Assembly (NCBI GenBank): GCA_003611805.1
Contig: RAYM01000014.1
Coordinates: 119,812 to 183,811 of the forward strand
Source of the DNA: a bacterium 1xD42-87
GTDB taxonomy: Bacteria; Bacillota; Clostridia; Lachnospirales; Lachnospiraceae
Length of the DNA: 64,000 nucleotides
Reading direction: 5' to 3'
Positions within the stretch are counted from its first letter, which is position 1. Every line of letters begins with the position of its first letter. A model generated the notes under the pieces. That model searched no databases, was not told the origin of the DNA, and was given only the letters and a program-made list of their open reading frames with translations. This document shows, one piece after another, positions 25,975 to 35,544 of the stretch. The position numbers and the translations under genes are program-made.

Positions 25975-28170
25975 ATGAATAAAAAGATTTTACTGAAAAT
26001 CACGGTAAGCATATTGGCGTGTATGAGTTTTGCATTGATATCGAATCATATGCCCAATCTCATGCAGGCGGTATACCAGGCTGTTTTTGGTGAATTTGAT
26101 CATATAGCGCTCGCTTTTGTTTTGGGACTGTTTATTTTTGAAATCATTGTGCTGCGTTACTTGGGAAAGGACATACGCTGCTGGTATTTTTGCCTCGGAA
26201 CGGTGATAATCGCTGCGTTTCTGGTATTATTTGCTGGAGATACAAACTATACGGACAAATTATCTCCGGGGGCCAACACTACATTACTGTACAGCGTGTT
26301 GGTGGATGGAAATGCGGAAGAGTTAGGGCGTGAAAAAGTTTTTGCAGAATATTATTTTGACGGTAAGAATCTGATCGTATCCGAACAGGAAAAGGATAAT
26401 GAAAAGCATCGGTATTTATATACGATGGCAGTTCCGGCACGCCGGGTTGTTGTTGGACAGGAAAGCGTGATCTCAGAAGATGCGGCTAAGATGATATTAT
26501 CGTATCCATTTAGGGATTTTGATTCCGATTATTTTGTGATAGATGAGTTTTGGGAACATACGCGTAATATCAAAATGGCAAAATGGGGGGACAGGTATAT
26601 CTTTTGTTCGGAAGAACTTTTTGATGCTGTGCTAAATCATTCAAATGATATTGTGCTCAGCGGTGAGGGGATAGATTTATTTGCTTATGCGGAAAATGGA
26701 TCGTTTCGGGAAGTAAAGCAGACTTTTATCATATTGATACTGCTGATGATTGGCGCTGCTATTGTATTGCCTCTTTGGGGCAGGGATTATCCGTATCTGG
26801 CACTGTTCTTAAGCCTGCCGGTGGGGGCAGCGGTATGGTGTATAGCCTGCGTTGCTTTAATGATTTTTAATATTCCATATAATATACTTACTGTAACAGT
26901 ATGTGTGGTTTTGGGAGTAGGAATTCGCTTGTTTAGACAGTGGAATAAGCTAAAGGAGCTGGACAGGGCGATCTGCTTTCAGTTTATATTGTTAGCATTT
27001 GTAGTAACTTACTTCTTCGCGTGCTTTAAAATATGTAATATATATTCAGATTCGGCTACGAGATGTACTTACGCTTATCATATGGCAATTTTTGGCAGCA
27101 TGCGGGATGTTTTGGAATATATAGCGCCATTTGGGATGTTGGAGCCAACGATTATGTCGATGGGGTATTTGTTCAGATGTGATGCGGTATATGTATTTTA
27201 TCCGTTGATGGCTATTTGTGATATTGGTATTATGTGTGCAGGATTCTACTATATTAACAATAAGAAATGTAACTACATGGCAATAGCGGCATTGGGGACA
27301 GGAATTTTGCTCTTGATTACTAATTTTGACTTTGTGTACAGTGCGGTTGTGATGGCAGTACATGGACCAACCGCAGTATATTTTTTGATATTCTTTGTAA
27401 TTATTTTAATGAAAAAGAAGATAAATATAGCGAGATTTGAATGGCTTGTAGTGATTGCGGCCACTGTGATTTTATTGACAAGAATTGAGGGAGCGGTGTA
27501 CGTTATGTTTTTCCTGGCGTTGACTCTGGGAATGGAGGACTCGTCCTTGAAAATGAATAGGATTATTTTAGCAGTAGCTGGAATTCTTATTGTTTGGAAT
27601 GTCTTTCAAATGATAGTGATAGGGAACGATGGGGATCCGACGTTTTGGACGCCACAAAGGGGAATGCTATTGATTGCGGGTGCGTTGCTAGTTGTTGTGG
27701 CATCTTGGTTTTTTAGCAAGCCCTGGTCATGGTTAGATTATTTAAAAAGGCATTATTTCCTGATTTTGGTGAGCGGGGTTTGTCTGGCCACTATTTTTAC
27801 AGTTATATTTGTGAAGAGAGACATAGGATCAGCTAATCTTCCATTTTATCTGTCGCATTTTTCGAACAATGAAAGAATGAATGACCGCATCAATGCTGGT
27901 GCAATCTGGACATTTATTTTGCTATTATGTCCTATTGTGATAAAAAATGGGAAAAGTACAGAAAAATATATTGTTTCTATGATTTTGGGTTACATTGTTT
28001 TGATTTATTTTATTTGTTTGTTTAGGGCAGAGGTATGGCTGCATTATGGATATTATGATTCGGGTCGGAAAACACTTGTTCAGATTATGCCAGCGGCAAT
28101 ATGGTTGTTGGCGTGTAGTGTAGGGGACAAGGAGAACCTGATAAAGAAAAAAAATGAAGAATGGTGTTAA
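25975..28170 (+). CDS. Large polytopic membrane protein, function unknown (GT-C-like candidate)
   Basis: A 731-aa protein. Two to three N-terminal helices are followed by an outer domain of about 170 residues (about 90-250), then at least ten more helices. IYSDSATRCTYAYHM opens an outer loop in the second half and resembles the acidic loops of GT-C enzymes, but the match is weak. GGGAGG is nine bases before ATG 25975; ATG 25969 is also in frame but only three bases from the site. The gene uses more A/T-ending codons than the genes before the promoter. It is the first gene of the transcription unit and overlaps the flippase gene by 17 bases. Confidence 0.7.
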   Translation: MNKKILLKITVSILACMSFALISNHMPNLMQAVYQAVFGEFDHIALAFVLGLFIFEIIVLRYLGKDIRCWYFCLGTVIIAAFLVLFAGDTNYTDKLSPGANTTLLYSVLVDGNAEELGREKVFAEYYFDGKNLIVSEQEKDNEKHRYLYTMAVPARRVVVGQESVISEDAAKMILSYPFRDFDSDYFVIDEFWEHTRNIKMAKWGDRYIFCSEELFDAVLNHSNDIVLSGEGIDLFAYAENGSFREVKQTFIILILLMIGAAIVLPLWGRDYPYLALFLSLPVGAAVWCIACVALMIFNIPYNILTVTVCVVLGVGIRLFRQWNKLKELDRAICFQFILLAFVVTYFFACFKICNIYSDSATRCTYAYHMAIFGSMRDVLEYIAPFGMLEPTIMSMGYLFRCDAVYVFYPLMAICDIGIMCAGFYYINNKKCNYMAIAALGTGILLLITNFDFVYSAVVMAVHGPTAVYFLIFFVIILMKKKINIARFEWLVVIAATVILLTRIEGAVYVMFFLALTLGMEDSSLKMNRIILAVAGILIVWNVFQMIVIGNDGDPTFWTPQRGMLLIAGALLVVVASWFFSKPWSWLDYLKRHYFLILVSGVCLATIFTVIFVKRDIGSANLPFYLSHFSNNERMNDRINAGAIWTFILLLCPIVIKNGKSTEKYIVSMILGYIVLIYFICLFRAEVWLHYGYYDSGRKTLVQIMPAAIWLLACSVGDKENLIKKKNEEWC

Positions 28171-29416
28171 TAGTAAGTTTGTGGAAGGGCTGATCTGGAA
28201 TTATGGCAGTGTAGTTATTCTGTCCATCAGCGGTTTCTTGATTAATTTTTTGATTATATGTTTTTATGACGCAGCTGCCTTGGGCGTTTTTAGCAGGGCG
28301 CAGGCGTGGTATGGTGTACTTTCTCAAATTACGGTATGGGGCGTACACATGTCGGTGATGCGTTTGATTCCGGAATACCAGGATGCCCGTAGGGAGCAGG
28401 AAATGATTCTGTCCTCTGCAATGGCAGGCGTTTTGATGTTTTCTGTTGTTTGTGTCGGCATGATCGAGCTGTTGCTGCCCAGAATTATAACGGAACACGG
28501 TAGACTGTTGACAAGTATGCAGATTCTTATGCCGGGCTTGGTTTTCTTTTCGCTGAATAAGATTCTTTTAAATTATCTGAACGGATTGTCAATGATGAAG
28601 TCATATGCGTTTTTTCAGTCATTGAGATATCTGGTAATTGTGGTGATTGTCTGGGTCATGGGCGCTTTGCAATGTGATTATAAGTGGCTTACTGCCAGTT
28701 TCACAGGGGCCGAGCTTGTGGTTTTGGCAGCCTGTGTGGGCTACTTGATTCATCGAGGATTGTTTATCAGGCATCCCGGTTTAAAATATCTGAAGAGACA
28801 TGCCAGCTTTGGTACTCGTATTCTTTTGTCCAATTTGGTGAATGAGCTTAATACCAAGGTGGATATCATCTGCCTTGGGTTTTTCGTGGGAGACGATTAT
28901 CTGATTGGAATCTATTCTTTTGCCGTACTGTTTGCGGAAGGTTTTTATCAGCTGTATTTTGTTGTCAGGAGGAGTATTAACCCGAAGATTACGGAATATT
29001 ATGTGCGGGATACATTGAAAGAGGGGATTGGGATGCTGAACAGCGGTTTGAAAAGAGCGCTGCGTGTTGCTTCACCGTTGGCGTTTGCAGCGCTGCTGAC
29101 GGGATATTATGTGATATGCTGTTTGCTGCAACGGAAGGAGTATCTCTCTGGCTTAACATTTTTAATTGTGATATGCCTTGCTATTGTGGTCAGTGGAAGA
29201 AAGATCATACTAGGCAATATCTTTGCACAGACAAGTTTTCCGGCAATAGAATCGCTGTTTAATCTGATAACGGTAATATCCAATTTTATTTTAAACGTTA
29301 TTTTTATTCTTTGGCTGGGACTAATGGGGGCGGCTGTTGCGACGGCGCTCTCTTATCTGATTTATGGACATCTACTAAAGTATTATGTTAAAAAGAAGTT
29401 TGGTATTGCAATATAA
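28154..29416 (+). CDS. MOP-family polysaccharide flippase (Wzx-like, copy 1)
   Basis: A 420-aa protein with 12 predicted membrane helices, an opening NSKFVEGLIWNYGSVV and a FFVGDDYLIGIYSFAV segment after a charged loop, as in polysaccharide flippases of the MOP superfamily. It would move undecaprenyl-PP-linked repeat units outward. The start lies within the previous gene (17-base overlap). It has a second, divergent relative at 52731 and there are also two ABC exporters in the window, so at least two export routes coexist. Confidence 0.87.
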   Translation: MKNGVNSKFVEGLIWNYGSVVILSISGFLINFLIICFYDAAALGVFSRAQAWYGVLSQITVWGVHMSVMRLIPEYQDARREQEMILSSAMAGVLMFSVVCVGMIELLLPRIITEHGRLLTSMQILMPGLVFFSLNKILLNYLNGLSMMKSYAFFQSLRYLVIVVIVWVMGALQCDYKWLTASFTGAELVVLAACVGYLIHRGLFIRHPGLKYLKRHASFGTRILLSNLVNELNTKVDIICLGFFVGDDYLIGIYSFAVLFAEGFYQLYFVVRRSINPKITEYYVRDTLKEGIGMLNSGLKRALRVASPLAFAALLTGYYVICCLLQRKEYLSGLTFLIVICLAIVVSGRKIILGNIFAQTSFPAIESLFNLITVISNFILNVIFILWLGLMGAAVATALSYLIYGHLLKYYVKKKFGIAI

Positions 29417-29435
29417 CAGAAGGGAGGGTAATTGT

Positions 29436-30305
29436 ATGAAAATATCTGTTATTATTCCTGCATATAATGAGGCGGCAGGAATAGAGGATACGTTGACGGA
29501 ACTGGCGGGGTATGTTCCGGAGGATTATGAAATTTTAGTGATTGATGACGGATCTATCGACAGTACCTTTTCTATTGTGAGTCGCATGAAGTATCCAAAT
29601 ATTCGATGTATTCAGCATAAAAAAAACAGGGGATACGGATCAGCCATTAAAACGGGATGCAAAAATGCCGTCGGAGACATTGTTGTATGGTATGATGCAG
29701 ATGGGCAGCACAGACCGGAAGATATTATGACCGTTATAGAGAAAATGGAAACGGAAAATCTGGATTACTGTATTGGTGTAAGAAAGAGAGAATCTCACTG
29801 CGACCGGAATCGCAGATTGGGCAAATTTATTCTCAGTAAAATTGTAAATATATTGGCAAAAGAGCCGGTAGAAGATTTCAATTCGGGAATGCGTGCGTTT
29901 AAGAGAGAGATTTTGATGAAATATTTACCGCTTTTACCGCAGAGATTTGGCGCTTCGACAGTGACTACATTTATTATGCAGGAAACGGAATGTGTTGGCG
30001 GAGAATGTGAGATTTTGGTTCGCAAAAGAGTTGGAAAAAGTACAGTGCGGCCCTTAAAAGACGGAATAAGGACCATTATGCTGATTATGAATATCATTAT
30101 TCTTTTTAGACCTAGGGAGGTATTTGGAACGGCGGGAGTGGTTGCGGTACTGGTCGGTATTGTTTACGGTGTTATCAATGCAGTGACACAGGGATTGGGA
30201 ATTCCTGTTCTTTCGGCGATTTTGTGTATTTTCGGGATTGAGACTTTTTTCTTTGGCATCATATCGGCGCAGATCAGTCAGCTTCGGCTAGAACATTATA
30301 GTTAA
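29436..30305 (+). CDS. GT2-family glycosyltransferase, polyprenyl-phosphate type with two membrane helices
   Basis: A 289-aa protein: SVIIPAYNEAAGIEDT, VIDDGSIDST, the DxD-type YDADGQHRPED, and DFNSGMRAFKRE. Two C-terminal helices (about 232-275) anchor it, as in enzymes that load a sugar onto undecaprenyl phosphate. ATG 29436 follows GGGAGGG and starts at the conserved strand. It sits between a flippase and a fucosyltransferase-like gene. Confidence 0.92.
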   Translation: MKISVIIPAYNEAAGIEDTLTELAGYVPEDYEILVIDDGSIDSTFSIVSRMKYPNIRCIQHKKNRGYGSAIKTGCKNAVGDIVVWYDADGQHRPEDIMTVIEKMETENLDYCIGVRKRESHCDRNRRLGKFILSKIVNILAKEPVEDFNSGMRAFKREILMKYLPLLPQRFGASTVTTFIMQETECVGGECEILVRKRVGKSTVRPLKDGIRTIMLIMNIIILFRPREVFGTAGVVAVLVGIVYGVINAVTQGLGIPVLSAILCIFGIETFFFGIISAQISQLRLEHYS

Positions 30306-30329
30306 TGGGATTTTTATGGGGGTGCAATA

Positions 30330-31877
30330 GTGATAAAAATATGCGGTAATTTGGCAACAGAGGGTAGCAGAACCGCGGATAAAGTATTTCATCTGTCAGA
30401 AAACCTGTTTCTGGAAGTGCGGGATTATGTTTATGCCAGTCAGGCGGAAGATGGGACATGTTTTCGGGTATTTGATGCGAAAGGAAAGTTTTTATTTTGG
30501 GTTCAGTATGCTGAAAATCTGGTTTTGGGAGAGAAACGAACTGACTTTTTCGATTATGAAAAACGCTTTTTAGAGAGTGAAAGGCTGGATTTTTCTCTGC
30601 TGGACCAATATCGTGTTTTTGTATTTACAGAAGTGGAAGAGTATTCCATTGCCATTGCAGGACTTTTACAGAAATGCTACCCAGATAAGCAGTGCGTTTT
30701 TCTGGATAAGCGCGCGAAATATTTTATCAATGGGAAATCTATCTGGCATCTTCCTTTCGGTGGTGTTGCGAGCAGATATATGGAGCTTTTAAGAAGGTGG
30801 ATAGGGGGAGAAAATCAGAAGATCGGTTTTATCAACAGAGTAATATGCCTGTTTCTTTATCAATTTATAAAAATGCTGGGTAAAAAGGGGAAGATATGCG
30901 TTGTTGCGACTGAAAAGGATTTCTTCTGGCCGATTCACAGCATTCGTAACAGCGCGAAACTTTTGTACAGCGTCCTCTGGTGCAAAAACAAAAAATCTTT
31001 CGGCAGTAAAAATGAAAATAAGACGATAGTACTTTTAGATTATCCATGCTTTAATGAGGGCTTGGTGTCTATTGTACGTTGGACCTACGCGCATATTCGC
31101 TGGATACTGGAGAAAGGATATACGCCGGTGGTTGATTTGCATGCATATCCGAATCAGTATCTAAATTCTGAAAAGGAAAATATGTGGGAATATTTTTTCG
31201 AGCCAGTTTCGGAAATATCGGTAAAAGAAGTTTACGAGAGTAAAAATGTGATTAGTGCTTCTGAAAATACAATTCTTTTGGGGGAAAGCAAAATCAATTC
31301 CTATCAGGAAAAATGGGGTAGAAAGAGTCTGGACAGTCAAGAGTTTTGCAAATTAATCAGGATGAATGAGGAAACAAGGCAGTATGTAGAAGAGAAAATG
31401 CCTAAAGAATTATCTGAGAAAGTTTTGGGTGTGGTTATGCGGGGGACGGATTTCAGAAAAGAAGCCGCAGAAAAAATAAATAAGGAATGGAGAAAGGATA
31501 TCATTGATGCGAAGACTTTTTTACAGGCTTGCATTTATTATAAAAACAAATTAAAATATGAATATATATTTCTTGCAACGGAAGATGAAGAGTATTTTAA
31601 GATGTTTCGACAGACATTTGGTGATAAGCTGTTGTCTGTGGATCAGAAGAGAGTGTCTTATGACTATAAGAACCAGAAATATATACAGATCAAGGACCTA
31701 CTTGCTATTCAAGACGGGAAAGTCGCCGGAAGAAATTATCTGGCAGTGATTCATTGCCTGTCAGTCTGTGATTCTTTGCTTTTTAACATTGAATGCGGAG
31801 CGGCACAGCTTGCTGAGTGTTGGAATAACAAAAAATACAAGCTTTGTAAGCAGATATCTGTAGGATGGAAAGAATAA
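30330..31877 (+). CDS. Two-domain protein with fucosyltransferase-like C-terminus
   Basis: A 515-aa protein. Residues 1 to about 230 match nothing I know. From about 235 the pattern LLDYPCFNEG, LGVVMRGTDFR, YIFLATEDEEYF and AGRNYLAVIHCLSVCDSLLFN resembles the GDP-binding half of GT11/GT23/O-fucosyltransferase enzymes, where the arginine of the HxR/MRG-type motif binds the donor and the late CD/SxxG segment closes the site. The start is GTG 30330, about seven bases after a GGGGGTG ribosome site. The call as a glycosyltransferase is an inference from these short motifs. Confidence 0.65.
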   Translation: MIKICGNLATEGSRTADKVFHLSENLFLEVRDYVYASQAEDGTCFRVFDAKGKFLFWVQYAENLVLGEKRTDFFDYEKRFLESERLDFSLLDQYRVFVFTEVEEYSIAIAGLLQKCYPDKQCVFLDKRAKYFINGKSIWHLPFGGVASRYMELLRRWIGGENQKIGFINRVICLFLYQFIKMLGKKGKICVVATEKDFFWPIHSIRNSAKLLYSVLWCKNKKSFGSKNENKTIVLLDYPCFNEGLVSIVRWTYAHIRWILEKGYTPVVDLHAYPNQYLNSEKENMWEYFFEPVSEISVKEVYESKNVISASENTILLGESKINSYQEKWGRKSLDSQEFCKLIRMNEETRQYVEEKMPKELSEKVLGVVMRGTDFRKEAAEKINKEWRKDIIDAKTFLQACIYYKNKLKYEYIFLATEDEEYFKMFRQTFGDKLLSVDQKRVSYDYKNQKYIQIKDLLAIQDGKVAGRNYLAVIHCLSVCDSLLFNIECGAAQLAECWNNKKYKLCKQISVGWKE

Positions 31878-31893
31878 GTTGGGAGAATTTTGG

Positions 31894-33264
31894 ATGCAAG
31901 AATACGACTTCCTGCTTATGTATGAACATAAAGTGAGAGAATTGGATAATTTGTGCCTGCTGAAATATGAATTGGACAAGCGGGGCTACAGAACCAAAAT
32001 ACTGTATGCCAACAATTTTGATCTGATAGAGGCGCGTACGGTAATGTATCGGACAAAGGTTTTGGTGATCGGTTATTGTTATACAAGCAGCTCAATCAGA
32101 GACTACGCCAGTTATCGGATAAAATTTGACAAGGTGATCAACCTCCAGTGGGAACAGGTGACGACCAACGAGCAGGAGAAGGACAGCGGCAGTTTCCGTA
32201 ATCTGTCTGGACTGGCAAAAGAAATTGTACACATTTCCTGGGGAGAAAAAAATCAGAAAAGGCTGATTGAAAAGGCAGGCGTTGCGCCGCGGAACGTAAA
32301 GGTGACGGGGAATATAACCATGGATTTGTTGCGCCCGGAATTTCGGGGGTTTTATTTTCCAAGGGAAGAGATATGTAGACGGTATGACTTGCCGGAGGAA
32401 AAGAAACTTTGCCTGTTTATTGCCGGATTTAAATATGTGGAGGTGTCTGCGGAGGCGAAGAGGGCGACAATTGCACGCTTTGGTGAGGGGCGCAGACATT
32501 ATCTTGAGGTGGCGGAAAAAGAACAGCTTACAATTCTGCAGTGGTTTCGACAGTTTCTTGAGGAAAATAAAGACTGTGTTATTGTTTACCGTCCGCATCC
32601 GGGAGACCCATCCCCGCGGGCGGAGAAACTGGCACAGGAATATGAAAATTTCAGAGTGATTTCAGAGCTTTCGGTAAAACAATGGATTGCGGTCAGCGAT
32701 CTGGTGTACGCATGGAACAGCACAGCGATCCTGGAGGCTTTTTTTGCAGGGAAAAATCCGATTTATCTATGCCCCTACCCGATACCGGAAGATCAGGACC
32801 ATCCCTTGCTGATGGAAATGAATAAAGTAGAGGATTACGAGACATTCAGAAAGACGGTATCAGGGGAAGTGCTGGATATCGGGCTGACAAAAGAAATGGT
32901 GAATCCATTTTATCTGGTAGATGAGAAACGCGCAAGTTATCTGAAGATCGCGGATGCTTTCGAGGAAGTTTACCGGGATGACATTTACACGCTTGACAGC
33001 AGGCAGAGGCGGGCATACAGAGGGCTGTACTCATTTAAGGATAGAATGGTCATTATTTTTATGCGTATGACGTTCCTGTATCGGATATACAGATGGGCGC
33101 TTGTACACATTCCGCTGCCTTTCATAAAGAAGCGCAGGATGTGGCTCGAAAGCTATCAGGATAAGGAATTTCGAAAATGGAAGGAAATGAATGTGATTGA
33201 GGCGGATACGGACGGTGAGGTGGATGCTGTCATTCACAGAATCCAAGGATTAGTGGAAGGCTGA
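31894..33264 (+). CDS. GT-B surface carbohydrate biosynthesis protein, polysialyltransferase-like motifs
   Basis: A 456-aa protein like a family of surface-carbohydrate proteins often encoded beside NeuB genes. The C-terminal nucleotide-sugar half has IVYRPHPGDPSP (HP motif) and SDLVYAWNSTAILEAFFAGK (S/T-S-type motif), which in bacterial sialyl/polysialyltransferases bind the CMP donor. It begins 10 bases from nothing but ends 10 bases before the NeuB-like gene. ATG 31894, eight bases after GGGAG, is preferred to TTG 31879. A nonulosonic acid transferase is a reasonable guess. Confidence 0.7.
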   Translation: MQEYDFLLMYEHKVRELDNLCLLKYELDKRGYRTKILYANNFDLIEARTVMYRTKVLVIGYCYTSSSIRDYASYRIKFDKVINLQWEQVTTNEQEKDSGSFRNLSGLAKEIVHISWGEKNQKRLIEKAGVAPRNVKVTGNITMDLLRPEFRGFYFPREEICRRYDLPEEKKLCLFIAGFKYVEVSAEAKRATIARFGEGRRHYLEVAEKEQLTILQWFRQFLEENKDCVIVYRPHPGDPSPRAEKLAQEYENFRVISELSVKQWIAVSDLVYAWNSTAILEAFFAGKNPIYLCPYPIPEDQDHPLLMEMNKVEDYETFRKTVSGEVLDIGLTKEMVNPFYLVDEKRASYLKIADAFEEVYRDDIYTLDSRQRRAYRGLYSFKDRMVIIFMRMTFLYRIYRWALVHIPLPFIKKRRMWLESYQDKEFRKWKEMNVIEADTDGEVDAVIHRIQGLVEG

Positions 33265-33274
33265 GGATGGAAGA

Positions 33275-34327
33275 ATGGAAATCAGTAAATGGTTTACGGA
33301 AGGGATAAAACAGAACAAAGTATATATTATTGCGGAAATATCCCAGAATCATGACGGTAGTCTGGGGCAGGCGCATGCATTCGTTGATGCGGTGGCAGGT
33401 ACAGGAGTAGATGCGATCAAATTCCAGACGCATATCGCGGAGGCGGAGAGCACGCCGGAGGAGCCTTTCCGGGTTAAATTCAGCTATGAGGACCAGACCA
33501 GATATGATTACTGGAAAAGAATGGAGTTTACTTACGAGCAGTGGGAGGGTTTGCACCGCCATGCATGGGAGGCGGGGCTTGACTTCCTGAGTTCTGTTTT
33601 TTCTGTGGAAGCATTTGAGATGATGCAGTCTATCGGCATGCCAGCGTGGAAGCTTGGCTCCGGAGAGGTTTTCAACAATTGTCTGGTTGAAAAAATGGTA
33701 AAAACGGGAAAACCGATTCTTTTATCTACGGGTCTAAGCGCATATGAGGATATCGACCATCAGGTGGAGATGGTAAAATCAAACCCATATGCCGTGATGC
33801 AGTGTACTACGGCATATCCGTGTCCGCCGGAGAAAATTGGTTTGAATCTTATTTCAGAAATGAGGCACAGATACAGATGCCCGATCGGTCTTTCGGATCA
33901 TTCCGGGACGATATTCCCGTCACTGGCGGCGGTGGCGAACGGCGCGCTGATGGTGGAAGTGCATGTGACCATGAGCCCTTATATGTTCGGTCCTGACGTG
34001 AAAGCGTCTGTGACGATAGAAAAGCTGCGGGAGATGACAGAGGGGATTCGGATGATTACCGCCATGCGGAACGCGCCGGTTGACAAGACGGAGTTGAACG
34101 AAGAGCAGAGAGAGTTAAAGCGCATTTTTGCAAAGGGTATTTATCTGAGACATGATGTCGCAAAGGGGGAGCAACTGAAATTGGAGCACCTTTCCTTCAA
34201 AAAGCCCTTAAACGGCATCTCAGGGGAACATTATGAGGAGGTGCTGGGGAAGAGACTGGCAAAGGATTTGAAAACTGGCGGGGCTTTGCACTGGTCCGAC
34301 CTGGAGGGTGGTAATACGGCAGAATAG
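33275..34327 (+). CDS. neuB: NeuB-family nonulosonic acid synthase (copy 1, divergent)
   Basis: A 350-aa phosphoenolpyruvate-condensing synthase of the NeuB family. IIAEISQNHDGS carries the conserved Glu (E21) and His; KFQTH, LGSGEV, LLSTGL, CTTAYPCPP and GLSDHSG follow; the C-terminus is a SAF domain (about 290-345). The metal-binding His H230 lies in EVHVTMS instead of the usual EKHFTLD, and the usual PDHKAS is PDVKAS. These changes set it apart from copy 2 at 46947 and suggest a different sugar substrate. It heads the order neuB-neuC-neuA. Confidence 0.9.
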   Translation: MEISKWFTEGIKQNKVYIIAEISQNHDGSLGQAHAFVDAVAGTGVDAIKFQTHIAEAESTPEEPFRVKFSYEDQTRYDYWKRMEFTYEQWEGLHRHAWEAGLDFLSSVFSVEAFEMMQSIGMPAWKLGSGEVFNNCLVEKMVKTGKPILLSTGLSAYEDIDHQVEMVKSNPYAVMQCTTAYPCPPEKIGLNLISEMRHRYRCPIGLSDHSGTIFPSLAAVANGALMVEVHVTMSPYMFGPDVKASVTIEKLREMTEGIRMITAMRNAPVDKTELNEEQRELKRIFAKGIYLRHDVAKGEQLKLEHLSFKKPLNGISGEHYEEVLGKRLAKDLKTGGALHWSDLEGGNTAE

Positions 34328-34373
34328 AAGTCACATGAACTGTTACGAATAGAAAGGGGATACACGATTCGGC

Positions 34374-35525
34374 ATGAAGAGAAAAGTATGCGTAGTAGTG
34401 GCGAGCAGAGCCAATTACGGCAGAGTAAAATATGTATTAAAAGCGATACAGGCGCATCCGGATCTGGAACTGCAGCTTGTGGTGGGTGCATCCGTTTTGC
34501 TGGATCGATTCGGGAACGCGCTCCGCGTCATTGAGAAAGACGGATTTACCCCCACCAGAAAAATCTACTATGTGATAGAGGGCGAAAATCTGGAGACGCA
34601 GGCAAAGTCTACGGGACTGGGTATCATAGAACTGTCTACGGTTTTTGAGGATATCAGGCCGGATGTGGTGGTAACAGTAGCGGACAGGTATGAGACGATG
34701 GCGACAGCGATCGCGGCGACGTATCTGAATATTCCGCTGGCACATATCCAGGGCGGTGAAATCACTGGGAATATCGACGAGCTGGTGAGGCATGCGATCA
34801 CGAAAATGTCGCATTATCACTTTCCCTCCACAGAACAGAGCAGAGAGCGGCTGATTAAGATGGGGGAGGAGCCGGAGCGCATTGTGAACAGTGGCTGTCC
34901 TTCCATTGATACCCTGTGCCACCAGGACCTTTCGATCAGCAATGAAAAGATGCACGAGTATAACAGCGGTGTCGGATACCAAATTGACTTTACGAAGCCG
35001 TATATTCTGATGATGCAGCATCCAGTAACGACGACGCCTGAGGAGGGGCGCGTGCAGGTGGAAAAAACGCTTGCGGCATTGAAGGACAGAGAAGAACAGA
35101 AAATAGTCATGTGGCCAAACATTGATGCCGGAAGTGACCTGGTGTCGAGAGGAATACGTATTTTTCGGGAAAACAACAGTGGTTCCAATTTCGCGTACTG
35201 CAAGAACTTTCCGCCGGAAATTTATAACTGTATTTTGAAAAATGCCATATGTGCAGTGGGAAACAGCAGCTCCTTTATCAGGGAAGCGTCTTTCCTTGGG
35301 ACGCCGGCGGTTATTGTCGGAGACAGGCAGGAGGGCAGAGAGCACGGCGGCAACGTTGTGCTGGTGGATTACGACACGGAAGAGATCGCAAGGGGTGTGG
35401 AAGCGCAGATTGCCCATGGGAGATATGAACCTGAAACCATTTTCGGCAAGGGAAATGCGGGTGAGATTATCGCGGACTATTTGGCAAAGGTAGAATTATC
35501 CATCCATAAGAGAATGACTTATTAG
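34374..35525 (+). CDS. neuC: Hydrolysing UDP-GlcNAc 2-epimerase, NeuC family (copy 1)
   Basis: A 383-aa GT-B-fold enzyme. NeuC-type enzymes cut UDP (or GDP) off while epimerising C2, giving free ManNAc-type sugar for NeuB. Motifs: VASRANYGRVK, VTVADRYETMATAIAA, HIQGGEITGNIDELVRHAI, KMSHYHF, QHPVTT and NSSSFIREASFLGTP. The pattern GGE...DE..RHAITK separates it from WecB. It follows NeuB by 46 bases and precedes a CMP-sugar synthetase, so this trio alone could make a CMP-sialic-type sugar from UDP-GlcNAc. Confidence 0.92.
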   Translation: MKRKVCVVVASRANYGRVKYVLKAIQAHPDLELQLVVGASVLLDRFGNALRVIEKDGFTPTRKIYYVIEGENLETQAKSTGLGIIELSTVFEDIRPDVVVTVADRYETMATAIAATYLNIPLAHIQGGEITGNIDELVRHAITKMSHYHFPSTEQSRERLIKMGEEPERIVNSGCPSIDTLCHQDLSISNEKMHEYNSGVGYQIDFTKPYILMMQHPVTTTPEEGRVQVEKTLAALKDREEQKIVMWPNIDAGSDLVSRGIRIFRENNSGSNFAYCKNFPPEIYNCILKNAICAVGNSSSFIREASFLGTPAVIVGDRQEGREHGGNVVLVDYDTEEIARGVEAQIAHGRYEPETIFGKGNAGEIIADYLAKVELSIHKRMTY

Positions 35526-35544
35526 ATGACTTTAGGAGAAGAAT

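Noticed and set aside
34437..35417. 326-codon open frame on the - strand
   Set aside because: Antisense to neuC copy 1, which has all family motifs; no matching domain in the antisense protein.
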